5,260 nucleotides of DNA, from the NCBI GenBank assembly GCA_903895515.1, contig CAITUB010000260.1, positions 1-5,260 of the forward strand, written 5' to 3'. Under the pieces are notes generated by a model. It was not told where the DNA came from and did no database searches. It saw only the letters and a program-made list of their open reading frames with translations. The position numbers and the translations under genes are program-made. The stretch's first letter is position 1, and every line of letters begins with the position of its first letter. Origin of the DNA: an uncultured Acidimicrobium sp. GTDB lineage: Bacteria > Actinomycetota > Acidimicrobiia > Acidimicrobiales > Ilumatobacteraceae. Of the stretch, positions 1-5,260 are shown piece by piece.

Positions 1-1138
1 CCTGATGGTGTCTTCGGAGGCTCGTGCAGCAATGCACCCACTCGATGTTGGCGTTGGTAAAGACATTGCGGGTCGTTCAGTGTTCTTGAATATTTCCACC
101 ACGCCGCACATGCTTGTTGCAGGTACCACCGGCGCTGGTAAGTCCAGTGCAATTAACTGCATCATCACTTCGGTGCTCATGCGTTCAACGCCAGAACAAG
201 TGCGCATGATCTTGATCGACCCAAAGCAAGTGGAAATGGCGCAATACGCACGCCTGCCTCACTTGCTTACGCCGCCTGTAACGAACCCGAAGAAAGCAGC
301 AAACGCGTTGGGTTGGGCAGTAAAGGAAATGGAACGTCGTTACGACCTGTTGGTCGAAGCCGGTTTCCGAGATATCACCGGTTTTAACGCTGCGTACGAC
401 CGCGGCGAATTGGAAGGCGAAGAAGGCGCCGAGAAGTCGTTCGAGCGCATGCCATTTATTTTGATTGTGGTGGATGAGTTGAACGACCTCATGATGGTTG
501 CCGCACGCGACGTTGAAGACTGCATCACGCGTATTGCTCAGAAGGCACGTGCGGTGGGAATTCACCTCATCGTTGCCACGCAGCGTCCAAGCGTCAACGT
601 CATCACTGGTGTTATTAAGGCCAACATTCCTGCTCGTATGGCGTTCGCGGTGTCCAGCCTTACCGACAGCCGCGTGATTCTTGATCAGCCAGGTGCAGAA
701 AAACTGATTGGTAAGGGCGACATGTTGTTGTTGCCTGGAAACACTTCAGTTGCACAACGTGTGCAGTCTGCATGGGTAGACGAAAGCGAAGTTCGCAAAG
801 TGGTTGCACACTGGCGAAGGCAGGCACCAGAAGTTGTGTACGTGTCGGGCGTAGACGGTGAAGGCGCGAACGGCAACGCCAGCGACAGTTTGTTTGGCGG
901 AACCACAGGAGACGCCGATGACGACGAATTGTTGCGTTTGGCCATGGACTTGGTGGTGCGCAGTGCACAAGGCTCAACGTCAATGTTGCAGCGCAAGTTG
1001 AAAATCGGTTTTGCTCGCGCTGGTCGCATTATGGACTTGCTCGAATCTCGCGGCATCGTAGGCCCAAGCGAAGGCTCACGCCCGCGCGAAGTGCTGATGA
1101 CCGTTGAAGAACTCGAACAACTTCAAATGGGTAGCTAG
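1..1138 (+). CDS. ftsK: FtsK/SpoIIIE family DNA translocase, 3' part (5' end outside window)
   Basis: Membrane-anchored hexameric ATPase that pumps double-stranded DNA at the division septum so that chromosomes clear the closing septum. The frame is open to the left edge (a Leu codon at 2-4 precedes the Met at 5), and the text before residue 15 is the middle of the motor domain, so the true start lies upstream and the N-terminal membrane anchor and linker are missing. Counting the Met at 5 as residue 1: the conserved VGKDIAG stretch is at 17-23, Walker A GTTGAGKS at 40-47, the DPK motif at 72-74, Walker B FILIVVDEL at 151-159 (D157, E158), then the very typical QKARAVGIHLIVATQRPS at 179-196. 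A Gly/Asp-rich linker (about 282-306) joins the winged-helix gamma domain (about 307-365, LQRKLKIGFARAGRIMDLLE), which in the family reads KOPS/SRS orientation sequences. It ends in TAG at 1136-1138. Family assignment is secure; ftsK rather than another SpoIIIE paralogue is inferred from the gamma domain and the rimO/pgsA/cinA neighbourhood. Confidence 0.95.
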   Translation, partial: LMVSSEARAAMHPLDVGVGKDIAGRSVFLNISTTPHMLVAGTTGAGKSSAINCIITSVLMRSTPEQVRMILIDPKQVEMAQYARLPHLLTPPVTNPKKAANALGWAVKEMERRYDLLVEAGFRDITGFNAAYDRGELEGEEGAEKSFERMPFILIVVDELNDLMMVAARDVEDCITRIAQKARAVGIHLIVATQRPSVNVITGVIKANIPARMAFAVSSLTDSRVILDQPGAEKLIGKGDMLLLPGNTSVAQRVQSAWVDESEVRKVVAHWRRQAPEVVYVSGVDGEGANGNASDSLFGGTTGDADDDELLRLAMDLVVRSAQGSTSMLQRKLKIGFARAGRIMDLLESRGIVGPSEGSRPREVLMTVEELEQLQMGS

Positions 1139-1168
1139 CTCCGTAATTTTTTCCTGCGAACCTGGGCG

Positions 1169-1181
1169 TAATATTTGCCCA
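1169..1181 (+). promoter_or_regulatory. Putative leaderless promoter (-10 box) of the SMP-30 gene
   Basis: TAATAT at 1169-1174 lies exactly at -12 to -7 if transcription begins at the A of the ATG (1181). This is the geometry of actinobacterial leaderless promoters (TANNNT). No purine-rich Shine-Dalgarno is visible before the ATG, which supports leaderless translation. No clear -35 is seen; a T6 run at 1147-1152 occupies about the right place. Transcription start is inferred, not shown. Confidence 0.5.
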
Positions 1182-2101
1182 TGGCTGAATTTACTGAAGT
1201 TGCATCTGGTCTCCGTTTTCCTGAAGGTCCGATTGCGATGCCCGACGGCAGCGTGATCGTGGTGGAAATGTTTGGCAAAAAAATCACGCGAGTAAAACCA
1301 GACGGTACGAAAGAAACGATTGCCGATGTGCTCGGTGGTCCAAACGGAATTGCATTTGGACCAGACGGTGGTTTGTATGTTTGCAACAACGGTGGTTCGT
1401 TTGGTGAAGTCGATTTTCTTGGCCTCACATTTCCAGGACCGATGGTTGAAGCCGACTACATCGGCGGACGTATTCAGCGCCTTGACATAGAAACTGGCGA
1501 ATTGAAAGACCTGTACACCGAATGCAACGGCAACAAACTGCGCAGTCCAAACGACATTGTGTTTGATGCGCACGGCGGCATGTGGTTTACCGATTACGGC
1601 ATTCGTCATGGACGTCATGCAGACATGAGCAGTATCTACTACGCAAAAATTGACGGATCAACAATTAAGGAAGTGGTGTTTCCTCTCGATTCACCAAACG
1701 GCATTGGCCTTTCGCCAGATGGCAACACGTTGTATTGGGCAGAAACCTATACGGGCCGCGTGCACCAATTGGCAATTACTGCACCAGGGGAGACCGCACA
1801 TTTCAGCTCTATCGATCCATCGGCGTGCCTCATTGGGCTACCTGGCGTGCAGTTATTCGACTCACTTGCAGTCGATGGCGACGGAAATGTGTGCGTCGCA
1901 ACACTTGGTTTGGAGTCTGCTGGTATCTCGGTGATTTCACCTAAGGGCGAATTGCTTGAGCAAATTCTTACAGGCGATCCACTGACCACAAATATTTGTT
2001 TCGGTGGTCCAGATTTCAAGACTGCATACATCACTCTGTCGGGCACAGGTCGTTTGGTGTCCATGCCATGGCCATACAAGGGCTTGAAACTCAACTACTA
2101 A
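1181..2101 (+). CDS. SMP-30/gluconolactonase-family beta-propeller hydrolase
   Basis: Predicted calcium- or zinc-dependent hydrolase of the SMP-30/gluconolactonase/LRE-like family, a six-bladed beta-propeller that usually opens sugar lactones. Numbering from the ATG at 1181 (306 aa, a normal family length), the metal ligands are in place by family comparison: E15 in RFPEGP, N173 in DSPNGIGLSPDG and D227 in LFDSLAVDGDG. N124 in RSPNDIV matches the substrate-side Asn. Blade-like repeats of the PDG type recur at about 40, 61, 179 and 233. There is no signal peptide, so it is probably cytoplasmic. A TTG six bases upstream (1175) would add two residues, but ATG followed by AEF is the more natural start and sits at the right distance from a -10 box. 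It lies between ftsK and rimO, with non-coding gaps on both sides, so it may be transcribed separately. Substrate cannot be read from sequence: gluconolactone, xylonolactone, another lactone or an organophosphate-type ester are all possible, so no symbol is given. Confidence 0.88.
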   Translation: MAEFTEVASGLRFPEGPIAMPDGSVIVVEMFGKKITRVKPDGTKETIADVLGGPNGIAFGPDGGLYVCNNGGSFGEVDFLGLTFPGPMVEADYIGGRIQRLDIETGELKDLYTECNGNKLRSPNDIVFDAHGGMWFTDYGIRHGRHADMSSIYYAKIDGSTIKEVVFPLDSPNGIGLSPDGNTLYWAETYTGRVHQLAITAPGETAHFSSIDPSACLIGLPGVQLFDSLAVDGDGNVCVATLGLESAGISVISPKGELLEQILTGDPLTTNICFGGPDFKTAYITLSGTGRLVSMPWPYKGLKLNY

Positions 2102-2125
2102 ACAGCACTTACAGGTAGGCTGTTT
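2100..2125. repeat. 7-bp inverted repeat overlapping the rimO -10 box
   Basis: AAACAGC (2100-2106) and GCTGTTT (2119-2125) are perfect inverted arms with a 12-base spacer. The left arm begins inside the TAA stop of the SMP-30 gene and the right arm covers the last half of the TAGGCT box. A fourth T follows the right arm (TTTT at 2123-2126), so it could act as a weak terminator for the upstream gene or as an operator for rimO. The stem is short and AT-leaning, so neither role is secure. Confidence 0.35.
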
Positions 2126-2130
2126 TACTG
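2116..2130 (+). promoter_or_regulatory. Putative promoter (-10 box) ahead of rimO
   Basis: TAGGCT at 2116-2121 fits the actinobacterial -10 pattern TANNNT and ends 8 bases before the GTG start of rimO at 2130, so a transcript starting at 2128-2130 would be leaderless or nearly so. The bases before the GTG (GTTTTACT) hold no Shine-Dalgarno, in keeping with this. No convincing -35 is seen: TTGAAA at 2084-2089 is about 26 bp away, which is too far. If real, it would drive rimO-pgsA-cinA. Confidence 0.45.
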
Positions 2131-3419
2131 TGCAGCAACGTTTTTACATCGAGACGTTGGGCTGCCCAAAGAATGATGTCGACTCCGACAAAATCATGGG
2201 CACGCTACTTGCAGACGGTTTAGTTGCTACCGACGACCCGTCACTTGCCGACGTGGTTGTGGTCAACACGTGTGCATTTATTGAAGACGCACGCAAGGAA
2301 AGCATTGACACCGTGCTTGCACTTGAGTCACAGCGCAAAAAAGGTGCTCGCATTGTGGTTACGGGTTGTATGGCTGAGCGCTACGGCCAAGAACTCGCCG
2401 ATGCACTTCCAGAAGTTGACCAAGTTGCCGGCTTTGGTGTGCCCGTGCAGTTCGGTAAGAAACCAATTGCGGTATCGAGTGCACCAATTCCATCATTCGA
2501 TTTACTGAATTTGCCGCGACCAAAGTCGACTGCTCCGTGGGCGTACGTAAAAATTGCGGAAGGTTGCGACCGCAATTGTGGTTTCTGTGCAATTCCTTCG
2601 TTCCGCGGGCCACAGCGCAGTCGCGACATAGAACAAATTTTGCGCGAAGTTGACGAACTTGAAGTGCAAGAAATTGTGCTCATTGCCCAAGACCTCGCAA
2701 GTTACGGCAAAGATCGCCCGAGCGAACTTGGCGCAGGGTCAATTGTTCCGTTGGTGCAGGCTGTGGCCAAGCGCGTTGCGCGCACACGCTTGTTGTACCT
2801 GTACCCAAGCGATCTCACCGACGAACTGATTCACGCAATGCTGGAAACCGAAGTTCCATATTTCGACCTTTCGCTACAACATGTGAGCAAGCCGCACTTG
2901 CGACGCATGCGTCGTTGGGGTGATGGTGACCGCTTCCTGAAGCGCATCGAAGACATTCGCGCACTCAGCCCACAGGCGGCATTCCGTAGCAACTTCATTG
3001 TTGGCTACCCAGGTGAGACCGAAGAAGACCACGATCAACTGTTGCGTTTCGTAGAAGAAGCACAACTGGACTGGTGCGGTTTCTTTACCTTTAGCCCTGA
3101 AGAGGGAACTCATGCCATGACCCAGCCAGATCATGTGGATCAGTCGCTGATGAATGAGCGCATTGCCGAACTACGTGAAATGCAAGATGCCATTACCGCA
3201 TCGCGTCGCGACGACCTCATTGGCGAAACCGTGAATGTTTTGGTCGACGAGCGGGGTATCGGTCGTACACACCGCGAGGCACCATCAATTGATGGCGTGG
3301 TGCACGTAAGCGACGACCTTGAAGTGGGCAAGTTTTACGACGTGACGATTGCTGATGCAATGGGCCCAGATTTGCTTGCGGCCGGTGCAAATACTGATGC
3401 CTTCGATGGGGAAGAATAG
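2130..3419 (+). CDS. rimO: Ribosomal protein uS12 (S12) methylthiotransferase RimO
   Basis: Radical-SAM enzyme that adds a beta-methylthio group to the conserved loop aspartate of ribosomal protein S12 (uS12), acting in the cytoplasm with two [4Fe-4S] clusters. Domains in the 429-residue product: N-terminal UPF0004/MTTase domain with cluster cysteines C12 (ETLGCPKN), C48 (VNTCAF) and C80 (TGCMAER); radical-SAM core with CxxxCxxC at C146, C150 and C153 (EGCDRNCGFC) and later SLQHVSKPHLRRMRR (248-262) and VGYPGETEED (291-300); C-terminal TRAM domain at about 364-418 with GRTHREAPSIDGVV. TLGCPKN and the AP-x-IDG stretch in TRAM separate RimO from the tRNA enzyme MiaB, which has TYGCQMN. The start is GTG at 2130: it places the ETLGC motif at the usual distance from the N-terminus and no other in-frame start fits. 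Length is normal and all six cysteines are present. Its stop is 5 bp before pgsA, so they probably share a transcript. Confidence 0.96.
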   Translation: MQQRFYIETLGCPKNDVDSDKIMGTLLADGLVATDDPSLADVVVVNTCAFIEDARKESIDTVLALESQRKKGARIVVTGCMAERYGQELADALPEVDQVAGFGVPVQFGKKPIAVSSAPIPSFDLLNLPRPKSTAPWAYVKIAEGCDRNCGFCAIPSFRGPQRSRDIEQILREVDELEVQEIVLIAQDLASYGKDRPSELGAGSIVPLVQAVAKRVARTRLLYLYPSDLTDELIHAMLETEVPYFDLSLQHVSKPHLRRMRRWGDGDRFLKRIEDIRALSPQAAFRSNFIVGYPGETEEDHDQLLRFVEEAQLDWCGFFTFSPEEGTHAMTQPDHVDQSLMNERIAELREMQDAITASRRDDLIGETVNVLVDERGIGRTHREAPSIDGVVHVSDDLEVGKFYDVTIADAMGPDLLAAGANTDAFDGEE

Positions 3420-3424
3420 AAACC

Positions 3425-3976
3425 ATGGCAACAGACCCAAGCGCTATTCGTACATGGGCTAACGCCATTACCGTCAGCCGACTATTGGTGTCGCCGCTGA
3501 TGTTTGCCATTATTCCAAACGACAATGTTGGCTCGTGGGCGGCAACTGGCTTGTGGTTCGTGTTGTGCTTAAGTGACCTGATTGATGGTCAACTTGCGCG
3601 CAAACAGGGCGTTACTCGCAGCGGTGCATTCCTCGACCCGCTAGCCGACAAGGTGTGTGTACTTGGCGCAATGTTCGTGCTAGTCGATCGCGGAATGTTC
3701 AGCGTGTGGTTGGTGGGCATTATTGCAACTCGCGAAATTGCCATCAGTTTGTATCGCGTGTTCGCTGGTGCAAAAGGTGTCAGCGTTCCTGCAAGTAAGG
3801 CCGCAAAGTTCAAGACGTTTGCGCAACAAGTTGCGGTGGGTTTCGCGGTGTTGCCGTGGAGCGCTGCCGATTACAACTACTTGGCAAAGGGTTCACTTGT
3901 TATTGCCACAGCACTTACGTTGTACAGCGGTTTGCAGTATGCAGCAGTTGCAGTAAAAGCTCGCAAGCAGGCTTAA
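3425..3976 (+). CDS. pgsA: CDP-alcohol phosphatidyltransferase, PgsA-type (CDP-diacylglycerol--glycerol-3-phosphate 3-phosphatidyltransferase)
   Basis: Integral membrane enzyme predicted to make phosphatidylglycerol phosphate from CDP-diacylglycerol and glycerol-3-phosphate, the committed step to phosphatidylglycerol and cardiolipin. The CDP-alcohol phosphotransferase signature is complete: D51-x2-D54-G55-x2-A58-R59, then G67, D71 and D75, the aspartates that bind metal and nucleotide. REIAISLYR (103-111) and the basic ASKAAKFKT block (123-131) match PgsA. Five or six hydrophobic stretches (roughly 13-31, 37-53, 77-100, 132-149, 155-176) suit the six-helix fold, and 183 aa is a normal length. 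The ATG at 3425 follows the rimO stop by 5 bp; a purine-rich GGGGAAG at 3408-3414, inside the end of rimO, is a plausible ribosome site. The next gene starts 3 bp after the stop. A phosphatidylinositol-phosphate synthase or another family member cannot be strictly excluded, but the motifs and the cinA neighbour favour PgsA. Confidence 0.91.
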   Translation: MATDPSAIRTWANAITVSRLLVSPLMFAIIPNDNVGSWAATGLWFVLCLSDLIDGQLARKQGVTRSGAFLDPLADKVCVLGAMFVLVDRGMFSVWLVGIIATREIAISLYRVFAGAKGVSVPASKAAKFKTFAQQVAVGFAVLPWSAADYNYLAKGSLVIATALTLYSGLQYAAVAVKARKQA

Positions 3977-3979
3977 GCA

Positions 3980-5218
3980 ATGCGTTGCGATGTAGTCGCC
4001 ATCGGCACCGAGTTACTGCTTGGTCAAATTGTTGACACCAACTCGTCATGGTTAGGCGAGCAGTTGTCGGCAGCCGGAATTGATTCGTGCTTGCAGGTAA
4101 AAGTTGGCGACAACTTGGGCCGCATGGTGAAAGCCATTCGTTCAACACTTGACGATGCAGATGCCGTGATTATTTGTGGTGGCCTCGGGCCAACGCACGA
4201 CGACATTACGCGTGAAGCCATTGCCGAAATCATGGGAGTTGAACTGGAATTCAACGACGAAGTTGGCATGGTCATTTCCGAAATGTTTGCGTCGCGCAAT
4301 CGCCGCATGCCCGAGATCAATATGCGCCAAGCAATGGTGCCAAAGGGCGCCAACATTATTGAGCAACGCCGTGGCACAGCCCCTGGCTTGGTGTGCCCAG
4401 TTGGTGACAAAGTCATTTACGCAGTGCCTGGAGTGCCGTACGAGCTGTACGAAATGTTTGAACGCGGAATTTTGCCCGACCTACTGAAGCGATCGGGTTC
4501 TGCTTCTGTCATTGCAAGTCGCACCCTTCGCACGTGGGGCGAAAGCGAAAGCGGCCTGAACGAGCGGTTGTTCGACGTGATTGACGAGCTTGAAAAGGTT
4601 GGAAACCCAACGCTGGCATTTTTGGCAAGCGGGTGGGAGGGCATCAAAGTGCGCCTTACCGCAAAGGCAACCACAACTGCTGAAGTGACCACGTTGCTAG
4701 ATGAGTGGGACGCCAAAGTGCGTCATGCCATTGGCGACATTGTGTTCGGTATCGACACCGACACCATGGAATCGGTGGTGCTGAGCATGATGCGGGAACG
4801 CGGTCTGACCCTTGGTCTTGCCGAATCGGTAACAGGTGGTTTGGTGTCTGGTCGACTCACCAATATCGCAGGATCAAGTGACGTATTACGCGGTTGCGTG
4901 GTGTCGTATGCCAGCGAAGTGAAGTTTGATGTACTGGGCGTAACTAATGGTCCAGTTGTCAGCGAAGTAGCAGCAATCGAAATGGCCAAGGGCGCTCAGC
5001 GCGTACTTGGTGCAAGCGTGGGGCTCGCACTTACTGGTGTTGCTGGCCCAGCAGATCAAGAAGGTTTGAAGCCAGGAACGCTGTGTGTTGGGTTGGCGTT
5101 GCCCGATGGCTCGACTCAGTCGGCCATGTTGCAGTTGCCGGGCAATCGTGACACCATGCGTCAGCTCAGCGTGATCAGCGCGCTTGATTTATTGCGCCGC
5201 GCACTACGCATGCTGTAG
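3980..5218 (+). CDS. cinA: CinA: MoCF-like nucleotide pyrophosphatase domain fused to NMN deamidase (PncC) domain
   Basis: Two-domain cytoplasmic protein (412 aa, usual full length). The N-terminal molybdopterin-binding-like (COG1058) domain, about 1-165, has GTELLLGQIVDTNSSWL (9-25), GGLGPTHDDITREA (67-80) and PGVPYE (150-155); in characterised relatives it cleaves ADP-ribose or related nucleotides. A linking alpha/beta domain follows (about 175-255, with GESESGLNERL and NPTLAFLASG). The C-terminal PncC domain (about 260-410) shows AESVTGG (281-287), SYASEVK (309-315) and LTGVAGP (351-357). S283, Y310 and K315 keep the spacing of the residues I recall as catalytic in NMN amidohydrolases, which convert nicotinamide mononucleotide to nicotinate mononucleotide for NAD salvage. 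Despite the name (competence/damage-inducible), a DNA-uptake role is not implied here. The ATG at 3980 is 3 bp after the pgsA stop, with only a weak GCAGG (3967-3971) as ribosome site, so translation may be coupled to pgsA. No damage is visible in either domain. Confidence 0.95.
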   Translation: MRCDVVAIGTELLLGQIVDTNSSWLGEQLSAAGIDSCLQVKVGDNLGRMVKAIRSTLDDADAVIICGGLGPTHDDITREAIAEIMGVELEFNDEVGMVISEMFASRNRRMPEINMRQAMVPKGANIIEQRRGTAPGLVCPVGDKVIYAVPGVPYELYEMFERGILPDLLKRSGSASVIASRTLRTWGESESGLNERLFDVIDELEKVGNPTLAFLASGWEGIKVRLTAKATTTAEVTTLLDEWDAKVRHAIGDIVFGIDTDTMESVVLSMMRERGLTLGLAESVTGGLVSGRLTNIAGSSDVLRGCVVSYASEVKFDVLGVTNGPVVSEVAAIEMAKGAQRVLGASVGLALTGVAGPADQEGLKPGTLCVGLALPDGSTQSAMLQLPGNRDTMRQLSVISALDLLRRALRML

Positions 5219-5235
5219 TTCTACATTCGTTGCGT
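5206..5235. terminator. Possible shared hairpin between convergent cinA and SDR-like gene ends
   Basis: ACGCA (5206-5210) pairs with TGCGT (5231-5235), and inside it TGTA (5214-5217) pairs with TACA (5222-5225) around a GTTC loop, with an uneven internal loop between. The structure covers both stop codons. No T-run follows on either strand, so an intrinsic terminator is doubtful; a 3'-end stabilising fold or chance are alternatives. Confidence 0.25.
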
Positions 5236-5260
5236 TAAGCCACCGTCAACAACAAACACC
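5221..5260 (-). CDS. C-terminal tail of a probable short-chain dehydrogenase/reductase (rest beyond window)
   Basis: Read on the minus strand, the last 40 bases give twelve sense codons, VFVVDGGLTQRM, then TAG (5221-5223). A hydrophobic strand followed by VDGG and a short tail ending in Met is the characteristic C-terminus of classical SDR oxidoreductases (NAD(P)-dependent Rossmann enzymes such as 3-oxoacyl-ACP reductases and glucose 1-dehydrogenases). The Rossmann GxxxGxG and the YxxxK active site would lie outside the window, so function and substrate cannot be given. The stop codon is 2 bp from that of cinA, in convergent orientation. With only twelve residues this is a motif-based inference; a chance match is possible but unlikely given the position directly after cinA. 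Confidence 0.6.
   Translation of the reverse strand, partial: VFVVDGGLTQRM

Noticed and set aside
1128..1152. Rho-independent terminator after ftsK (AGCTAGCT palindrome then a T6 run at 1147-1152)
   Set aside because: The palindrome has no loop and the best alternative stem is about four pairs with a bulge; the T-run is also separated from it by several bases. Not enough for a terminator call.
1175..1180. TTG at 1175 as the start of the SMP-30 gene
   Set aside because: It would add only Met-Pro before the ATG at 1181. The ATG is the stronger codon and is spaced correctly from the TAATAT box; TTG would sit directly against that box.
1076..1618. Minus-strand open frame of 180 codons overlapping the ftsK end and the SMP-30 start
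   Set aside because: It runs antisense to two well-supported genes, has no recognisable domain and no sensible start context; its length is what the codon bias of the plus-strand genes produces by shadowing. The same applies to the other long antisense frames, such as 685-1056, 4024-4416 and 4417-4716.
2130..3419. MiaB (tRNA methylthiotransferase) instead of RimO
   Set aside because: The N-terminal TLGCPKN and the AP-x-IDG stretch in the TRAM domain are RimO-type; MiaB has TYGCQMN.
3584..3649. Seven rather than eight residues between AR and G in the PgsA signature motif
   Set aside because: It first looked like a one-residue deletion in the catalytic loop, but as I recall the family signature it allows seven or eight residues here, and all catalytic residues are present.
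1..5260. Hidden mobile element, CRISPR array, RNA gene or defence/toxin system
   Set aside because: The window is nearly filled by five recognisable core-type genes plus an SDR tail. I saw no direct-repeat arrays, terminal inverted repeats, transposase motifs or tRNA-like folds in the short gaps.

Overview
The window is a run of plus-strand bacterial housekeeping genes, almost entirely coding. It holds the 3' part of an FtsK/SpoIIIE DNA translocase (1-1138), an SMP-30/gluconolactonase-family beta-propeller hydrolase (1181-2101), RimO (2130-3419), a PgsA-type phosphatidyltransferase (3425-3976) and a full-length two-domain CinA (3980-5218). At the right edge the last 12 codons of a minus-strand gene converge on cinA; they read like the C-terminus of a short-chain dehydrogenase/reductase.

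Likely source: an actinobacterium, probably of the Acidimicrobiia (freshwater or marine Ilumatobacter-like lineages). This is inference. It rests on the ftsK-rimO-pgsA-cinA neighbourhood common in Actinobacteria, on moderate GC (about half, by eye) with heavy TTG-Leu and GCA-Ala use, and on two genes with TANNNT -10 boxes close to their start codons and no Shine-Dalgarno, the pattern of leaderless actinobacterial transcripts. No rRNA or lineage-specific marker is present to confirm it.

Layout: ftsK is separated by 42 bp from the SMP-30 gene, which seems to have its own promoter (TAATAT at 1169-1174). A further 28 bp separates that gene from rimO, with a second -10-like box (TAGGCT, 2116-2121) overlapped by a 7-bp inverted repeat. 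rimO, pgsA and cinA follow with gaps of only 5 and 3 bp, so they are probably one transcription unit. cinA and the minus-strand gene end 2 bp apart, with their stop codons inside one dyad-symmetric stretch. No stretch over 300 bp lacks a gene.

Functionally, the unit combines chromosome segregation (FtsK), ribosomal protein S12 modification (RimO), anionic phospholipid synthesis (PgsA) and pyridine-nucleotide repair (CinA). These are core functions with no obvious shared pathway. The SMP-30 hydrolase is the only accessory-looking gene. I see no mobile element, CRISPR array, RNA gene, defence system or clearly undescribed system. The points most worth a second look are the SMP-30 gene inside the core cluster and the compact regulatory sequences around the gene boundaries.
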